From Ceratodon purpureus (taxonomy: Eukaryota > Streptophyta > Bryopsida > Pseudoditrichales > Ditrichaceae), in NCBI GenBank assembly GCA_014871385.1, contig CM026428.1:16980830-17044829 (forward strand): DNA of 64,000 nucleotides, in the 5' to 3' direction. Of the stretch, positions 1-9,661 are shown in pieces. Made by a program: the position numbers and the translations under genes. The notes under the pieces are model-generated. The model saw only the letters and a list, made by a program, of their open reading frames with translations, ran no database searches and was not told the DNA's origin. Position 1 is the stretch's first letter. Each line of letters starts with the position of its first letter.

Positions 1-162
1 TCTCATTCTTGCAATTGATTGCGCAAATCTGTTATTACAGCATCTTTTCCTATTGATTCCAATTGTAGATTTCGGATGGTCTCTTGTAACTCTGCAATCA
101 AACCATCCTTTTCTATAGCCTTTAATTGCAACTCCCCGACCTCATCGTTCTAGTTAGACTGG

Positions 163-924
163 TTATCTCCAACCAGAACCGGCATGCCAAGAACCATCGT
201 AGGCCCGATTCGGATCGTTTTCCACGAAGTTGATGTTTGCATCAACGTAAGGTTCTGTAACGTCTGCTGGATGGATGATTGGAGGCACTACAGCCATATT
301 TGCCGGTGCTGCAACTCTACGTGGCACCCTTTCTCCACAATGACAATCAGAATCAGAATTTGGTTCTGATTCTTCCGTCTCAAGCTCCCTCTCTTGTAGC
401 TTTACCTTCATTTTTTTCCCCAAGCCACCATCTGGGTATACTCTTTGTTTGAGAATGTCACGCACTCTCAGCGTCGTAACACTCTTTGTGGTTTTGATGG
501 TGGACCAATCCACCACTTTGTGAAGCACCACCTCAGCATACACCATTCTGCAAATGAACAATGGTGCTTCATTGCGTTCTACAAATCGTTGCTTGTATAG
601 ATGCTGGTAAACTTGTATACAACGTTCAACAAACTCCGCATTGAAGCAGAAGTAGAGGTTTGCCTTGTCTGAGGTCCTGTGATTTCTGTGGCGCTCGTGC
701 GGAAATAGTTTTGTGATGTGGCACCACTCAATGAATTCCTCGCATGTGGAATATTTCCACGGTTCTGGATCGTCTTGCCAACCTCTAAATGCCAACTTTG
801 CAGGATTGTTCAACACATGAAGCCGCTTCTTCATCATCTTACCACCTCGCTTCCGTTCCCGATCTTTGATTTGCTTCCTTTCCGCCTTGGTGAGTGGCAC
901 TACTGGAGGTGGATTTTCGTCCAT
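163..924 (-). CDS. Hypothetical protein, probably mobile-element derived (253 aa)
   Basis: An open frame of 253 codons begins at ATG 922-924 with MDENPPPVVPLTKAERK and ends at a TAA at 163-165. I recognise no domain. The N terminus is basic (KAERKQIKDRERKRGGKMMKKR), and the middle has spaced aromatic and cysteine residues (EEFIEWCHITKLFPHERHR, NLYFCFNAEFVERC). The C-terminal third is acidic, with an ESEPNSDSD stretch. Below the stop, a +1-shifted frame (about positions 3-153) reads as a heptad-like coiled coil (GELQLKAIEKDGLIAELQE), so the original protein was probably longer and has been frameshifted. A minus-strand TATA box at 1259-1266 lies about 335 bp upstream, next to a G-rich array. 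The surroundings are all decayed mobile elements, so a transposon accessory ORF is more likely than a host gene. Confidence 0.45.
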   Translation of the reverse strand: MDENPPPVVPLTKAERKQIKDRERKRGGKMMKKRLHVLNNPAKLAFRGWQDDPEPWKYSTCEEFIEWCHITKLFPHERHRNHRTSDKANLYFCFNAEFVERCIQVYQHLYKQRFVERNEAPLFICRMVYAEVVLHKVVDWSTIKTTKSVTTLRVRDILKQRVYPDGGLGKKMKVKLQERELETEESEPNSDSDCHCGERVPRRVAAPANMAVVPPIIHPADVTEPYVDANINFVENDPNRAYDGSWHAGSGWR

Positions 925-1044
925 GGTGGTGTGGTGGGAAAGTTTAGTGAGTTAAAAAACACACCAACTACTCAAAACTTCGCCCAAATGGTTTTACAAA
1001 TCTCCTATGTCGTTGAATACGGTATTGTAACGATACTTTGTGGC

Positions 1045-1206
1045 CCACCCAAGTATTCAGCAATAAGCCGCCGTGAGGTAGTTTAGGGCCCAAATTTCCG
1101 GATGAGCGTACAAAATAAGGCTGAAAGATGGTTCGTGGCGTTGTCAAAAAACTGTAGACCCCACCCAAGTATTCAGCAATAAGCCACCGTGAGGTAGTTC
1201 AAGGCC
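1045..1206. repeat. Pair of 46-bp direct repeats
   Basis: Positions 1045-1090 and 1161-1206 share a 46-bp unit beginning CCACCCAAGTATTCAGCAAT, with three mismatches, all transitions. The copies are 116 bp apart. They lie between the minus-strand TATA box (1259-1266) and the start codon of the ORF at 163-924, so they would fall in its 5' leader. They may be a local tandem duplication or a mobile-element subterminal repeat. Confidence 0.8.
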
Positions 1207-1258
1207 TGAGTGCCAAGGTGGAGCTAAAAAAAGTGAGGGGAGGAGGGCACCCACTTCA

Positions 1259-1266
1259 CTTATATA
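1259..1266 (-). promoter_or_regulatory. TATA box next to a G-rich array
   Basis: On the minus strand the sequence reads GGAGTATATAAGTG. This is a strong plant-type TATA box, directed at the hypothetical ORF that starts at 924. The G-rich array starts only about 5 bp upstream of it. No transcription data support it; the call rests on consensus and position. Confidence 0.5.
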
Positions 1267-1270
1267 CTCC

Positions 1271-1301
<31 letters not shown>

Positions 1302-1385
1302 GCGCGCGAGGGGATTTAGGGGGGGGCGTGAGGGGGTTTAGGGGGGGCGCAAGCGGGTTCAGAGGTGAGGCGCAATTGGGTCATG
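1271..1385. repeat. Poly-G tract and GC-skewed minisatellite
   Basis: A run of 28 G (1271-1298) is followed by about four imperfect units of roughly 20 bp resembling GCGCGAGCGGGTTTAGGGGG. The same unit recurs at 2391-2550, and in inverted orientation at 4555-4950 and 8590-8672. All the G is on the plus strand, so the minus-strand transcript side is C-rich. The tract has high G-quadruplex potential. Confidence 0.85.
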
Positions 1386-2261
1386 AAGCTTGAGAAGAAG
1401 GCTAAAGCGTGGTTCCGACTTCTTTTTTTTTCAATGTTGTATGTACACATCAAGTTTGAAGATAAATGAACAGAGGATATTAGTAAAATGTTTAAGGAAA
1501 TGTTTAAAAAAAATAAAATGATCTTCAATAACTATATGAACCTTAATATTGGAAGAAACATCAAAATTATAAAATCAGCAAGCGTGTCTACTCACTTGCA
1601 TAGCGGTGTCTTTGTTTTATTTTGCAGTCGAATGAATTCACCATTTGCTTCAAGAAAATAAAAAACATATAAAATCAATGGAGTAGCGTTGAAGAAAGTT
1701 GGAAGAGAATAATATAAACAAATAATTAAATAAGGAATAATGCACAAAACAATTTGGGGATGAAACAATAATATTGGATAAAATCAATTATGAATATTAG
1801 AAGAGATTGGGAATAAAAAGGGATGAATAACATGGGATGGAAGAAGTTATGAAGATAACTAAATCTCAGAATGATTAGAAAATGAATCATGCCTTAAACG
1901 AATAATGTTGTAACGAAGAATTAAAAATAAAATGTTGACATTAAAAAAATAAAACATTAATATTACAAAAGATGTGAAAAAATAAAAAACATCATCATTG
2001 GGAGATAAAGGGAATAAAATAAAATCAATAGCATAGAGTGAAAGAAGGTTGGATTAGAGATAAATCAATTAATCTATATATTTTTTTGTACATACGAAAC
2101 AAACCACGCTCTAAAATTACATTAAAAATATAAAGAACCGTTATGAAGGGCTCAAACAATTGAATTGGGAGATAAAGGGGATAGATTGAAATCAATAGCA
2201 AAGGATGGAAGAGGGTTGGAATAGAGATTGTGCATGTATAAAATCTCCGGGGATTCTACTT

Positions 2262-2262
<1 letters not shown>
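1386..2262. other. AT-rich intergenic stretch, no gene
   Basis: This is A-rich sequence with many short AAATAAAA-type runs and no open frame of note. A phrase like 'ggagataaaggggatagattgaaatcaatagca' occurs twice in diverged form (around 2000-2050 and 2165-2215), suggesting an old local duplication. Confidence 0.5.

Positions 2263-2305
<43 letters not shown>
2263..2305. repeat. Poly-T tract (43 T)
   Basis: An uninterrupted run of 43 T lies just upstream of the G-rich array at 2391-2550. It could be a retroposon tail read on the opposite strand or simple slippage. The length may be unreliable because of homopolymer sequencing error. Confidence 0.9.
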
Positions 2306-2390
2306 CTTCAAGCAAATGGTGCAGAGATTCCACTTCCTTCAGAAGAAAACAGAAAAATAAAAATAAAAATAAAAAAAGAAATGTCAGAGG

Positions 2391-2550
2391 GAGGGGGGGC
2401 GCGAGCGGGTCTAGGGGGGCGCGAGCGGGTCATGGGGCGGAAGCGCGTTGGAAGGGGCGGGAGCGGGTTGCGAGGGGCGCGAACGGGCTGAGGGAGGGGC
2501 GCGAATGGGTATAGGGGGGGCGCGAGCGGGTTTAGGGGGGGCGCGAGCTT
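2391..2550. repeat. G-rich minisatellite array
   Basis: About eight imperfect units of 19-22 bp with consensus near GCGCGAGCGGGTYTAGGGGG, G on the plus strand. The array belongs to the same unit family as 1271-1385 and ends 18 bp before a TATA box. The arrays at 4555-4950 and 8590-8672 carry the inverted unit (core GCTCGCGCCCCCC). Confidence 0.85.
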
Positions 2551-2567
2551 CTGCGCCTTCCACTCAC

Positions 2568-2575
2568 TATATAAA
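2568..2575 (+). promoter_or_regulatory. TATA box of the kinase-like pseudogene
   Basis: CTCACTATATAAAGTGGGG contains a canonical TATATAAA. It lies 18 bp after the G-rich array and about 190 bp before the ATG of the kinase-like ORF (2765). The intervening leader contains a 39-G homopolymer at 2690-2728. Confidence 0.55.
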
Positions 2576-2689
2576 GTGGGGAGACGCTCCCGCCCCCCAC
2601 ACTCCTTTCCACAGCGGCTCCTTGTCCTAACGTGTGAAAACACGCCTTGCTTGGAACTGCTTATGTGGAAAGTCTTCATTGGGGAGGCA

Positions 2690-2728
<39 letters not shown>
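2690..2728. repeat. Poly-G tract (39 G)
   Basis: An uninterrupted 39-G run in the presumed 5' leader of the kinase-like ORF, between its TATA box and ATG. Such a tract would fold into G-quadruplexes in RNA as well as DNA. The length should be treated as approximate. Confidence 0.9.
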
Positions 2729-2729
<1 letters not shown>

Positions 2730-2764
2730 ATTGTTGATTTTTTTTTCCAAGATTTCACTTTGCG

Positions 2765-4419
2765 ATGTCTTCTAGGTAAGGCTCCGGCAAGCGGCCTATC
2801 TATGAAGATTTGGATGCTCCAGATACGGTGGACCCTATTAATTGTGCAAGAGCTGAATTGCATACTGGTTCTAGTCCTTCATCTAGCTTGAAGGGGAAGA
2901 AGAAGAAGAAGAGTATTGGGGGGCACAAGAAGGATGACGATTATCCACCATTGGAGTATACGCATTTCATGAGGAAGGTGACCGTCGAATACTACAAGGC
3001 TCGTAGCATAAGAAGTTTGAAGGCAACTTACCTCGATCAAGGAGAAGCTGGGATTTACGCCCTCCAACGTGATTTGGAAAGGGAATTCTGGAGCGCATTG
3101 GAAGGGTCAGAGTTCTACATGGATTGCATGACGAAGTATTATCATATTCCGAAGTAGTTGACACAACAAGTGAGCAGTGCTACCACAAATGTCTTTCATG
3201 TGTTTGAATCACATGTGAAAAAACCACAAGGCGAAGAATGGAGCAACCAAGATAAAGTGTTTCTTGAGAAACTGAGAACGGTTCAAGATGCATGACAGAG
3301 AATTTTCAAGGGGAAAACAAAGATTATGCCTTGGAATGAACAAGTATTGAACTCAGCATTAGAAGCACACATGTGTGGTTCACTAATCTGGATTCTGAAT
3401 GTGGCCAAAGTTGTGCCATTATCTCGCTTCAATGCCGAGGGGGGGTATGGCAAAGTGCAAAAAGTGTGAATAGCCAATATGAAGCGTATTCCAATTCACA
3501 TCGAATTTGCGGGAAAAATGTCCAAGGCTAAAACTGAAGAGGATAAGCGAAAGGAACAAGCGATTGAGGCGATGTTTGCCCAGTAGAGCATCCGGGTGTG
3601 ATAAAATTTTGGGCTTGTCACTCAAAGACCATGGAAGCTTGTACGCTGTGGTGGAACGGAGATTGCCTCCGCAACTTCCTCAAATTAAATGACAAGGCGT
3701 CAGAGGCAGCAAGTTACAAAGAAATTTTGAAGCTGAAGGAAATGCCCATGGAAAACTCCCAGAAAATTGTTGCCTATCAAAAGAACCGAGGAATGTTGGC
3801 ATGGAGTCTCATCTATGTTATGGACATAGTCCATAAAGCTGAAATCCTCCACAACGACTTAACGCAATCCAACATTCTACTCCACTTTCCACCTCATGAC
3901 AAGGATAAAATATATATTGGTGTGTGTGATCGGGGTATGGCAAGCAGAGTCGTTGAGAAGAAGGCCTCCCCTTATGGTTTGAGGGACTCCGATGATCTAC
4001 AACGATTAAAGGAGAGGAGGATAGGAGTTGCACCGAAGTTGTTTTTTTTATATGGCGACAAAGATGATGAGGAACGCAATTTGGAGCGCATGAAGAGGAT
4101 GCATCCATGTACGACGCAATCTGATGCATTTTCGGTAGGCCATTTGGCAAAGAAGATATGGAGAGAGGAAGAATGCCCAGAACTCTTCAAGGATCCTAAG
4201 TCAGAGATAGTGTTCTCATTAAAGTTGGATGGCTTGGTTAACAAAGATCCCGCGAAGAGGCTTTCACTTGCAAGAGTTGTGGATGATTTGATGAGTCTTT
4301 CTTACAACTTCCAAGCTCCCAATGGTTGTATTAGATACACATTGTTGTTCCATAGTGATTTACATTTGGAACATTTCGATTGCCTACGTGGCCTTGTTTG
4401 CACGTTTCTAAAATTTTAA
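2765..4419 (+). pseudogene. Protein-kinase-like pseudogene in a mobile-element context
   Basis: A frame of about 550 codons starts at ATG 2765. It is broken by stops at codon 5 and at 3155, 3293, 3467 and 3584, and by a 1-nt frameshift near 3583. The first ~215 codons are lysine-rich and then have no recognised domain. The rest follows the protein kinase fold: a glycine loop (EGGYGKVQKV, about 3438-3466), an alphaC-beta4 motif (EHPGVIKFWA), a catalytic loop HNDLTQSNILL (near 3850) with Asn replacing the usual Arg, CDRGMAS in place of DFG (near 3928), APKLFF in place of APE, and SDAFSVGHLAKKIW for subdomain IX. The absence of DFG suggests it was never, or is no longer, a standard active kinase. 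GC-skewed arrays in opposite orientation flank it (2391-2728 and 4555-4950). It is unlikely to be a host kinase: no introns are visible, decay is heavy, and the neighbours are transposon genes. Confidence 0.7.
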
Positions 4420-4554
4420 TAAATCCTTTTTTCGCCGTATATGTGCTCTTGTGGAACATGAAATGATAATGCTAGTTTTGTAATGGAATGAAAAAAACAA
4501 TTAAAATAAAAATAAAAAAATCGTATGGCCCATTCACCGGGACTGCCCCCTTAG

Positions 4555-4950
4555 AAACTCGCGCCCCCCCCTTACAGAAGCTCGCGCCTCCCCCTCCACT
4601 GATGCTTTCGCCCCCCCTTTCCCAGAAGCACTCGCCCCCCCTTCCCCAGAAGTACTCGCCCCCCCTCAGAAGTACTCGCCCCCCTTCCAGAAGCACGCGC
4701 CCCCCCACATAAGTAGTCGCCCCCCCCCCCCCCCCCCCCCCCCCTTGCAAAAGCTAACAACCCCCCCCCCCTTGGAGAAGCTCGCGCCCCCCCCCCCCAA
4801 GAAGTACTCGCCCCCCCTTCCAGAAGCTCGCGCCCCCCACTCGCAGAATCTCTCGCTCGCACTTAGAAGTTCTCGCCTCCCCTACCAAACACTCTCCCCC
4901 CCATGTGAGAAGCTCTCGCCCTCTCACGAGCTCGCGCCCCCCCCACCCTC
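4555..4950. repeat. C-rich minisatellite array
   Basis: Roughly 16 imperfect units of about 21 bp resembling CCTTCCAGAAGYACTCGCCC, with poly-C runs near 4727-4744. Read on the minus strand it has the same GGGGGGCGCGAGC core as the arrays at 1271-1385 and 2391-2550, in inverted orientation. It ends a few bases before a plus-strand TATA box (4956-4962) ahead of the hAT ORF. Confidence 0.85.
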
Positions 4951-4955
4951 ACGAG

Positions 4956-4962
4956 TATAAAT
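4956..4962 (+). promoter_or_regulatory. TATA box of the hAT transposase pseudogene
   Basis: CACGAGTATAAATGCC follows the C-rich array directly and precedes the hAT reading frame, which becomes recognisable near 5150-5240. The geometry is the same as for the kinase-like ORF and the minus-strand ORF. Confidence 0.5.
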
Positions 4963-5149
4963 GCCACCAACTTAGGCCAAGCCTAATTTCATTTCAAATC
5001 ATGGCCTCGAGTCCCGGAACTCCTTGTGGGCTCCTTGCTTGAGACTATGTGCATCACATTGGCCTGTGGTTGATGTCTACACATACCATTTTTTCTCTCA
5101 CATGTGACATACTAACACTTGCAGACAAGAGATCATTGAACTTTTTCAG

Positions 5150-8100
5150 AGACACGGAGAATAACAAGTCAACAACGTCAACCGACATCTGAGTGGGCTC
5201 CGTGGTGGACGCTCCTTGATAAGGACCATGTTAAATGTGTGTGGTACAATGAGATTTTCTGTTATAAACGACAAAGAGCTATGAAGCACTATGGATGGGG
5301 TGAAGGTTCAAGCAAGAGTCATTGTTCCAAGGCCCCTGCCGCCGTATTTAGACGCTTTGCCAATTGTGGTAATGTAATACCGAAAAGAATGACACATGCG
5401 GAGATCTATGGCACTAACGGTGGTGATGGCGATGCAAGCTTCACACCATGTTCTAGCCAGTTGAGCAATCTACGGAAGTGCCTCAAGGAACGGAGGAGGT
5501 CCAAGAGAAGATGAATTCTCAAGTTGAACCGTCTCAGTCAACTCCGCTTCTAAGCAGAGGCGATTCATGTACACCAAGATCTATGCGGCAACAAAGTTTT
5601 ACTGAGGCCTATCAGATTGGAAAGCGCAATGATTTGGATGAGAAATGGGCGGCCTTTTTTTACGAAGCGAATGTGCCTTTCAATGTGGTTAGACATCCAA
5701 CTTTCATCGCAGCAGTGGAGGCGTACAACACAATGCGAACCAAGCACATCCAGCCAACAAAGCAGCTTGTGAAGATGAAAATAGAGGAGAAAACCAAGCA
5801 GTGCATTAGCTTGTACGGGGCAACTATTTGCTCGGACGGATGGGACAACGTTGTTTGTCGGCCGTTGATGAAAGTCATGCTTGTGTGTCTAGCTGGAGAT
5901 ATATTCCTTGGTTCCATTGATACAACGAGGAACAAGAAATCAAAAGCATACATAGCTCGGAAATGGAAAGAGTACATCAAAGAAGTTGGACCGCAGAATG
6001 TGGTACAGATTTGCGCTGACAATGCTAGTGCGATGTTGGGAGCCATGGACCAGGTGGTACAAGCAAGGATGTGTAGCTCACATCATGGACCTCTTACTGG
6101 AAGATTGGGGGAAGGAAGCAACCTTCAAAGAGCTTATTATCTTGGCAAAATGCATACCGAATTTTATACGTCGCGGTCATGTGACCATGGCTTTGTTTCG
6201 CCAATTCAGTCCGAAGTTGTCTTTGTTGATACCAGCGGAGACAAGATTTGGATGCCAGTACTTGATGATTTTTCGATTGCTTGAGCTGAGGGAGGCTCTA
6301 ATTCAGGTGGTACTCCATCAGAAATGGGACAAATACGTGGGTACTTTATTCAATCGCCAAAACGGGCAACGTTTTCATGCCTTAACAGGTCTAATACGGA
6401 GTACCATTCTCGATGAGACGTTTTGGTTACGTTGTGAGAATCTTGTTTTTCTTATGAAGCCGGCTGTAGTGACTTTGAAGACCTTTGATGGACAAACACC
6501 AGCAATGGAGAGGGCGTGGTTGGCCATGAATAATCTCAAGAAGCATGTGTTCCGTCTACGGGTTGACCATTTTTTCTTAGACCCCGCTATAGCAGGGCAC
6601 TTTGAGACACATTTTATGAAGAGATGGAAGATGATGTTGTCGGATCTCCACTACGCAGGTGCCATGTTGAATCCCTATATTCTCCCGGAGAGCCACGAGC
6701 TATTGACTAACGGTGCTGCAAAGCGTGCACTACTGCAAGTGCTAAGGCATTTAAGTGAGTGCCTTTGAGTGGACCATGATGTTGTGATGTTCGAGCTAAC
6801 ACAATTTGAGGAACGCACTGGTCCATTCGGCCCTTTGGAGGCCCCAAACATTCGACAGACGCGAATGCTACCTCATCAATGGTGGCAGTGAGTTGGGGGC
6901 GATGCGTTGCCCTTGATAGCGAAGCGCATACTTTCGTTAACATGCTCGGCATCCTCATGTGTGCGAAATTGGAGCATGTATTCCTTTGTTCACAATAAGG
7001 TTCGCAACCGATTGGGCGTGAAGAAGGTAGAGGACTTGGTGTACATTTACACCAACAGTAAGCTCCTCCGAGAACGACATGTAGCAAATCCCGTTATTTG
7101 GTACGACAACCAACCATTCTCCGAAGACTCGGATGTAGAAGTTGCAGCCATGCACAACGAAGAAGTATGTGATAATGATGGAGATGAAGGATTCAACGAT
7201 GGAGTTGAAGATCATGGAGGCGATGGTGACAAAGCTAGTGTTCATGTTTATCATGGTGGTATGGATGATGAGTACCTAGGGTTACCCGTGGACAATGCTA
7301 GTGGTGACATGCCACCCAATGAACCCGTTAACCAGCCGAATGGAGTTTTGGACTAGGCAGGATTTGATGAAGAGGCAGCTACTTCGCCTCACCACGTTGT
7401 CAATGAAATACAAACTAGAAGCATGGTCGCATACGATCGGGCAGACAATGAATTTGAAGTCGAAATGACTCAGCATCAAAACGAGGATGGTGGCGATAAT
7501 GATGACATTCACCTAGTTTGTAGGGTTTCCAACAATGACAATGAAGGAGGGGGTAACAACAGTGGAGTGCAAATTCCAATTCCACAAGACGTTGAGGGAA
7601 GAGAAGAAGTTGAACAACTCCGAGGCGCTCTGCCAAAAAATGTTGAAGAAACAATCAGGTCCAGAGGTTTGAATGAAAGCCCTCCAAGAAATGAACATTC
7701 AGAGAGAGTTCAGAATGGACAAGAGGATGAAATTCCTATTGGCCAATTGTTTCAAACGCCGCTGCCTCAGAATACACCTTCAATCGGAGCAGTACTTGCT
7801 GGGTTGGGTAGACCTCCCCCACCTCGTTCAAGCGGATCTACTGGGCAGAGTTCAATTACTCCAACACTGAATACAAGTGTTCCGCTCACTTCTTCTGGAG
7901 CAGGTCTGCCGGCCGGACCTTCTACGACGCGTCGTGGAGTGATGCGGTCCAGTAAAGGTCCAAGAAACATTCGTCCATTTTTTTCGGAATATACTGCTAG
8001 GACTACCTCGTCTTTACCTGTGGTTGTGGGTAAACGTAGATTACTCGTAATCAATGAGGACGGGATCACCGATAAGACCAAAAGAATTGTGACTACGGTG

Positions 8101-8352
8101 GTGGATGGTACAATTGACCACGAACTGTGCAACATTCATTCCACACTCGAGGAGTATGAGCCTGTTAATTATGGAGATGGAGATGACGAGGGCTCAGATG
8201 GATCAGAAGATAGTCGTGCAGAAGCACCTAATAATGAAGACATTGTTGTAAGAGTACCATTGGGGAAGCCCGGTACTCGAAAGAATCTGGTGCTGCGCAC
8301 CGCCAAAAAAAATAAAAAAAAAGTAATACATCTTTCAGCATATTACATATAG
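5150..8352 (+). pseudogene. hAT-family transposase pseudogene with long acidic C-terminal extension
   Basis: The N-terminal part (frame 1, to about 5500) has a degenerate BED-like finger (HVKCVWYNEIFC...MKHYGWG). The frame then shifts near 5480-5500 into a DUF659 region: ISLYGATICSDGWDNV, then VVQICADNASAML (about 5797-6050). A second 1-nt shift near 6055 leads to GCVAHIMDLLLEDW, the typical hAT motif that follows DUF659. The hAT C-terminal dimerisation region follows: WW...LPLIAKRILSLTCS, VRNWSMYSFVHNKVRNRL, LVYIYTNSKLL (6883-7070). In-frame stops are TGA 6766, TGA 6889 and TAG 7354. The same frame runs on to 8352, adding about 400 residues rich in D/E/G and later in S/T/P. That is unusual for a hAT transposase and could be a fused second ORF. 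I could not identify terminal inverted repeats or an 8-bp target duplication. Confidence 0.8.
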
Positions 8353-8391
8353 AAGTTATATAGACAAAGTATAATATATATGACTCCAAAA

Positions 8392-8394
<3 letters not shown>

Positions 8395-8420
<26 letters not shown>
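8395..8420. repeat. (AT)n microsatellite
   Basis: About 13 AT units just downstream of the hAT frame. Its only likely significance is as a slippage-prone AT tract. Confidence 0.9.
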
Positions 8421-8426
<6 letters not shown>

Positions 8427-8589
8427 TTATACGTAGATACTTATATGTTAACCTTAGTCAATGTCCATAAAACATTGACTAAGGCTATTGAATGTATTTT
8501 TGTTTCGACATGAATTGAAATTTCTCTCATTTATGTCACTATGAAAACTTCACTCATGTCTTAATTTCCTTCAATGCCTGATTTTTGGT

Positions 8590-8642
8590 CCCCCGCTCCC
8601 GCCCTCCATTCGCAGGCGCCCGTGCCCCTCCCAGTCGCTCGC

Positions 8643-8672
<30 letters not shown>
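8590..8672. repeat. C-rich tract of the GC-skewed minisatellite family
   Basis: Short units such as CAGTCGCTCGCGCCCC lead into a run of 29 C (8644-8672). On the minus strand it matches the GGGGGGCGCGAGCG core of the arrays at 1271-1385 and 2391-2550. It lies about 220 bp upstream of the ATG of the next degenerate ORF (8891), and a weak TATA-like CTATATGTGG lies near 8722. Confidence 0.75.
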
Positions 8673-8673
<1 letters not shown>

Positions 8674-8890
8674 TGGCTTTGGCGCCCTACCTCTTAGCTA
8701 CGTCATCCTCCATGTGACTCTATATGTGGAATATTTGGTGACATGTCAGACGCATGGTGGCCAAGATAACTTCCATTGCACCATTTGGACGGTCAATCAT
8801 AAGTCTTGGTCAAACGGACCTCCCCTGATCCTTAACGGACGGACGAGCGGACTGGACGGTCTTTCGAACGGGGAGGTTCCATGAACAACC

Positions 8891-9661
8891 ATGGACAGCA
8901 CGCGCATTACTCAATTAGAAACTCGCGTCGTGGACCTTGCATTGCAAGTGACATAGAACCTCGCAATGGTCGAGGAAGACCTACACACGTAGCGGGATTT
9001 TAAAAACATGCTATAGCGTCTCCTGAATGCAAACGTTACCAACTCACTGGCCCAGTAGACGCTCCTCCTGCACCAGTGGAACATGCGGAGTCGCCGAGCA
9101 CACGAGACACCCCTCTCACCATCGCCTCCACTGGAGGCGCCTCCAATACCCTAAGTGGCGTCGGAGGAGCCGCAGCCCTCAGAGATGAGTGGAGAGACCG
9201 TCCGCCTTACACCAAACACAAGGGACTCTTTGCGACCACGACCTTCCCGCAACCCCGACATGCGTGTAGTTTCAATCAACGTGTTAGATCAGTCCATCGC
9301 TAACAATTCGGTGAATGATAGTGCAGAATTGCCCGCATAGAGTGCCCTTGAGTCTCACTCCATCTTGCCCGCTGCTGATAATATCATCCACTCTAGAGAG
9401 AAGAGGATGCCGGAGAGGGCCCCTGCGCCGATGCTACAAGATCTGCACCAAAGCAACCTCGGCAAAATTTCGACGGCAACTCGCGGTCGAGACGTCCTTG
9501 TTGACATGGACATAACACGCCAGGAATTCTGCAACAATCCAGCTCTGAAGTTTCACCCTCGCATAAGCGACGATGCAATCGCGGTCAATAAATTTTGTTA
9601 CCTAACTCATCCAGATAATGGTGACAACATTGTAGCGGAAGAGAAGACGGGTGGCATTTGA
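8891..9661 (+). pseudogene. Degenerate ORF, possibly retrotransposon gag-like
   Basis: One frame runs from ATG 8891 (MDSTRITQLETRVVDLALQV) to TGA 9659-9661, interrupted by internal stops. Five of the six internal stops are TAG and one is TAA. The N terminus is predicted coiled coil, a common feature of plant gag N termini, but no zinc knuckle, protease or reverse transcriptase follows. The C-terminal 98 codons are open (MPAADNIIHSREKRMPE...). Assignment to gag is weak; it could be another transposon accessory ORF. The shared frame across about 770 bp, in spite of the stops, supports former coding function. Confidence 0.45.
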
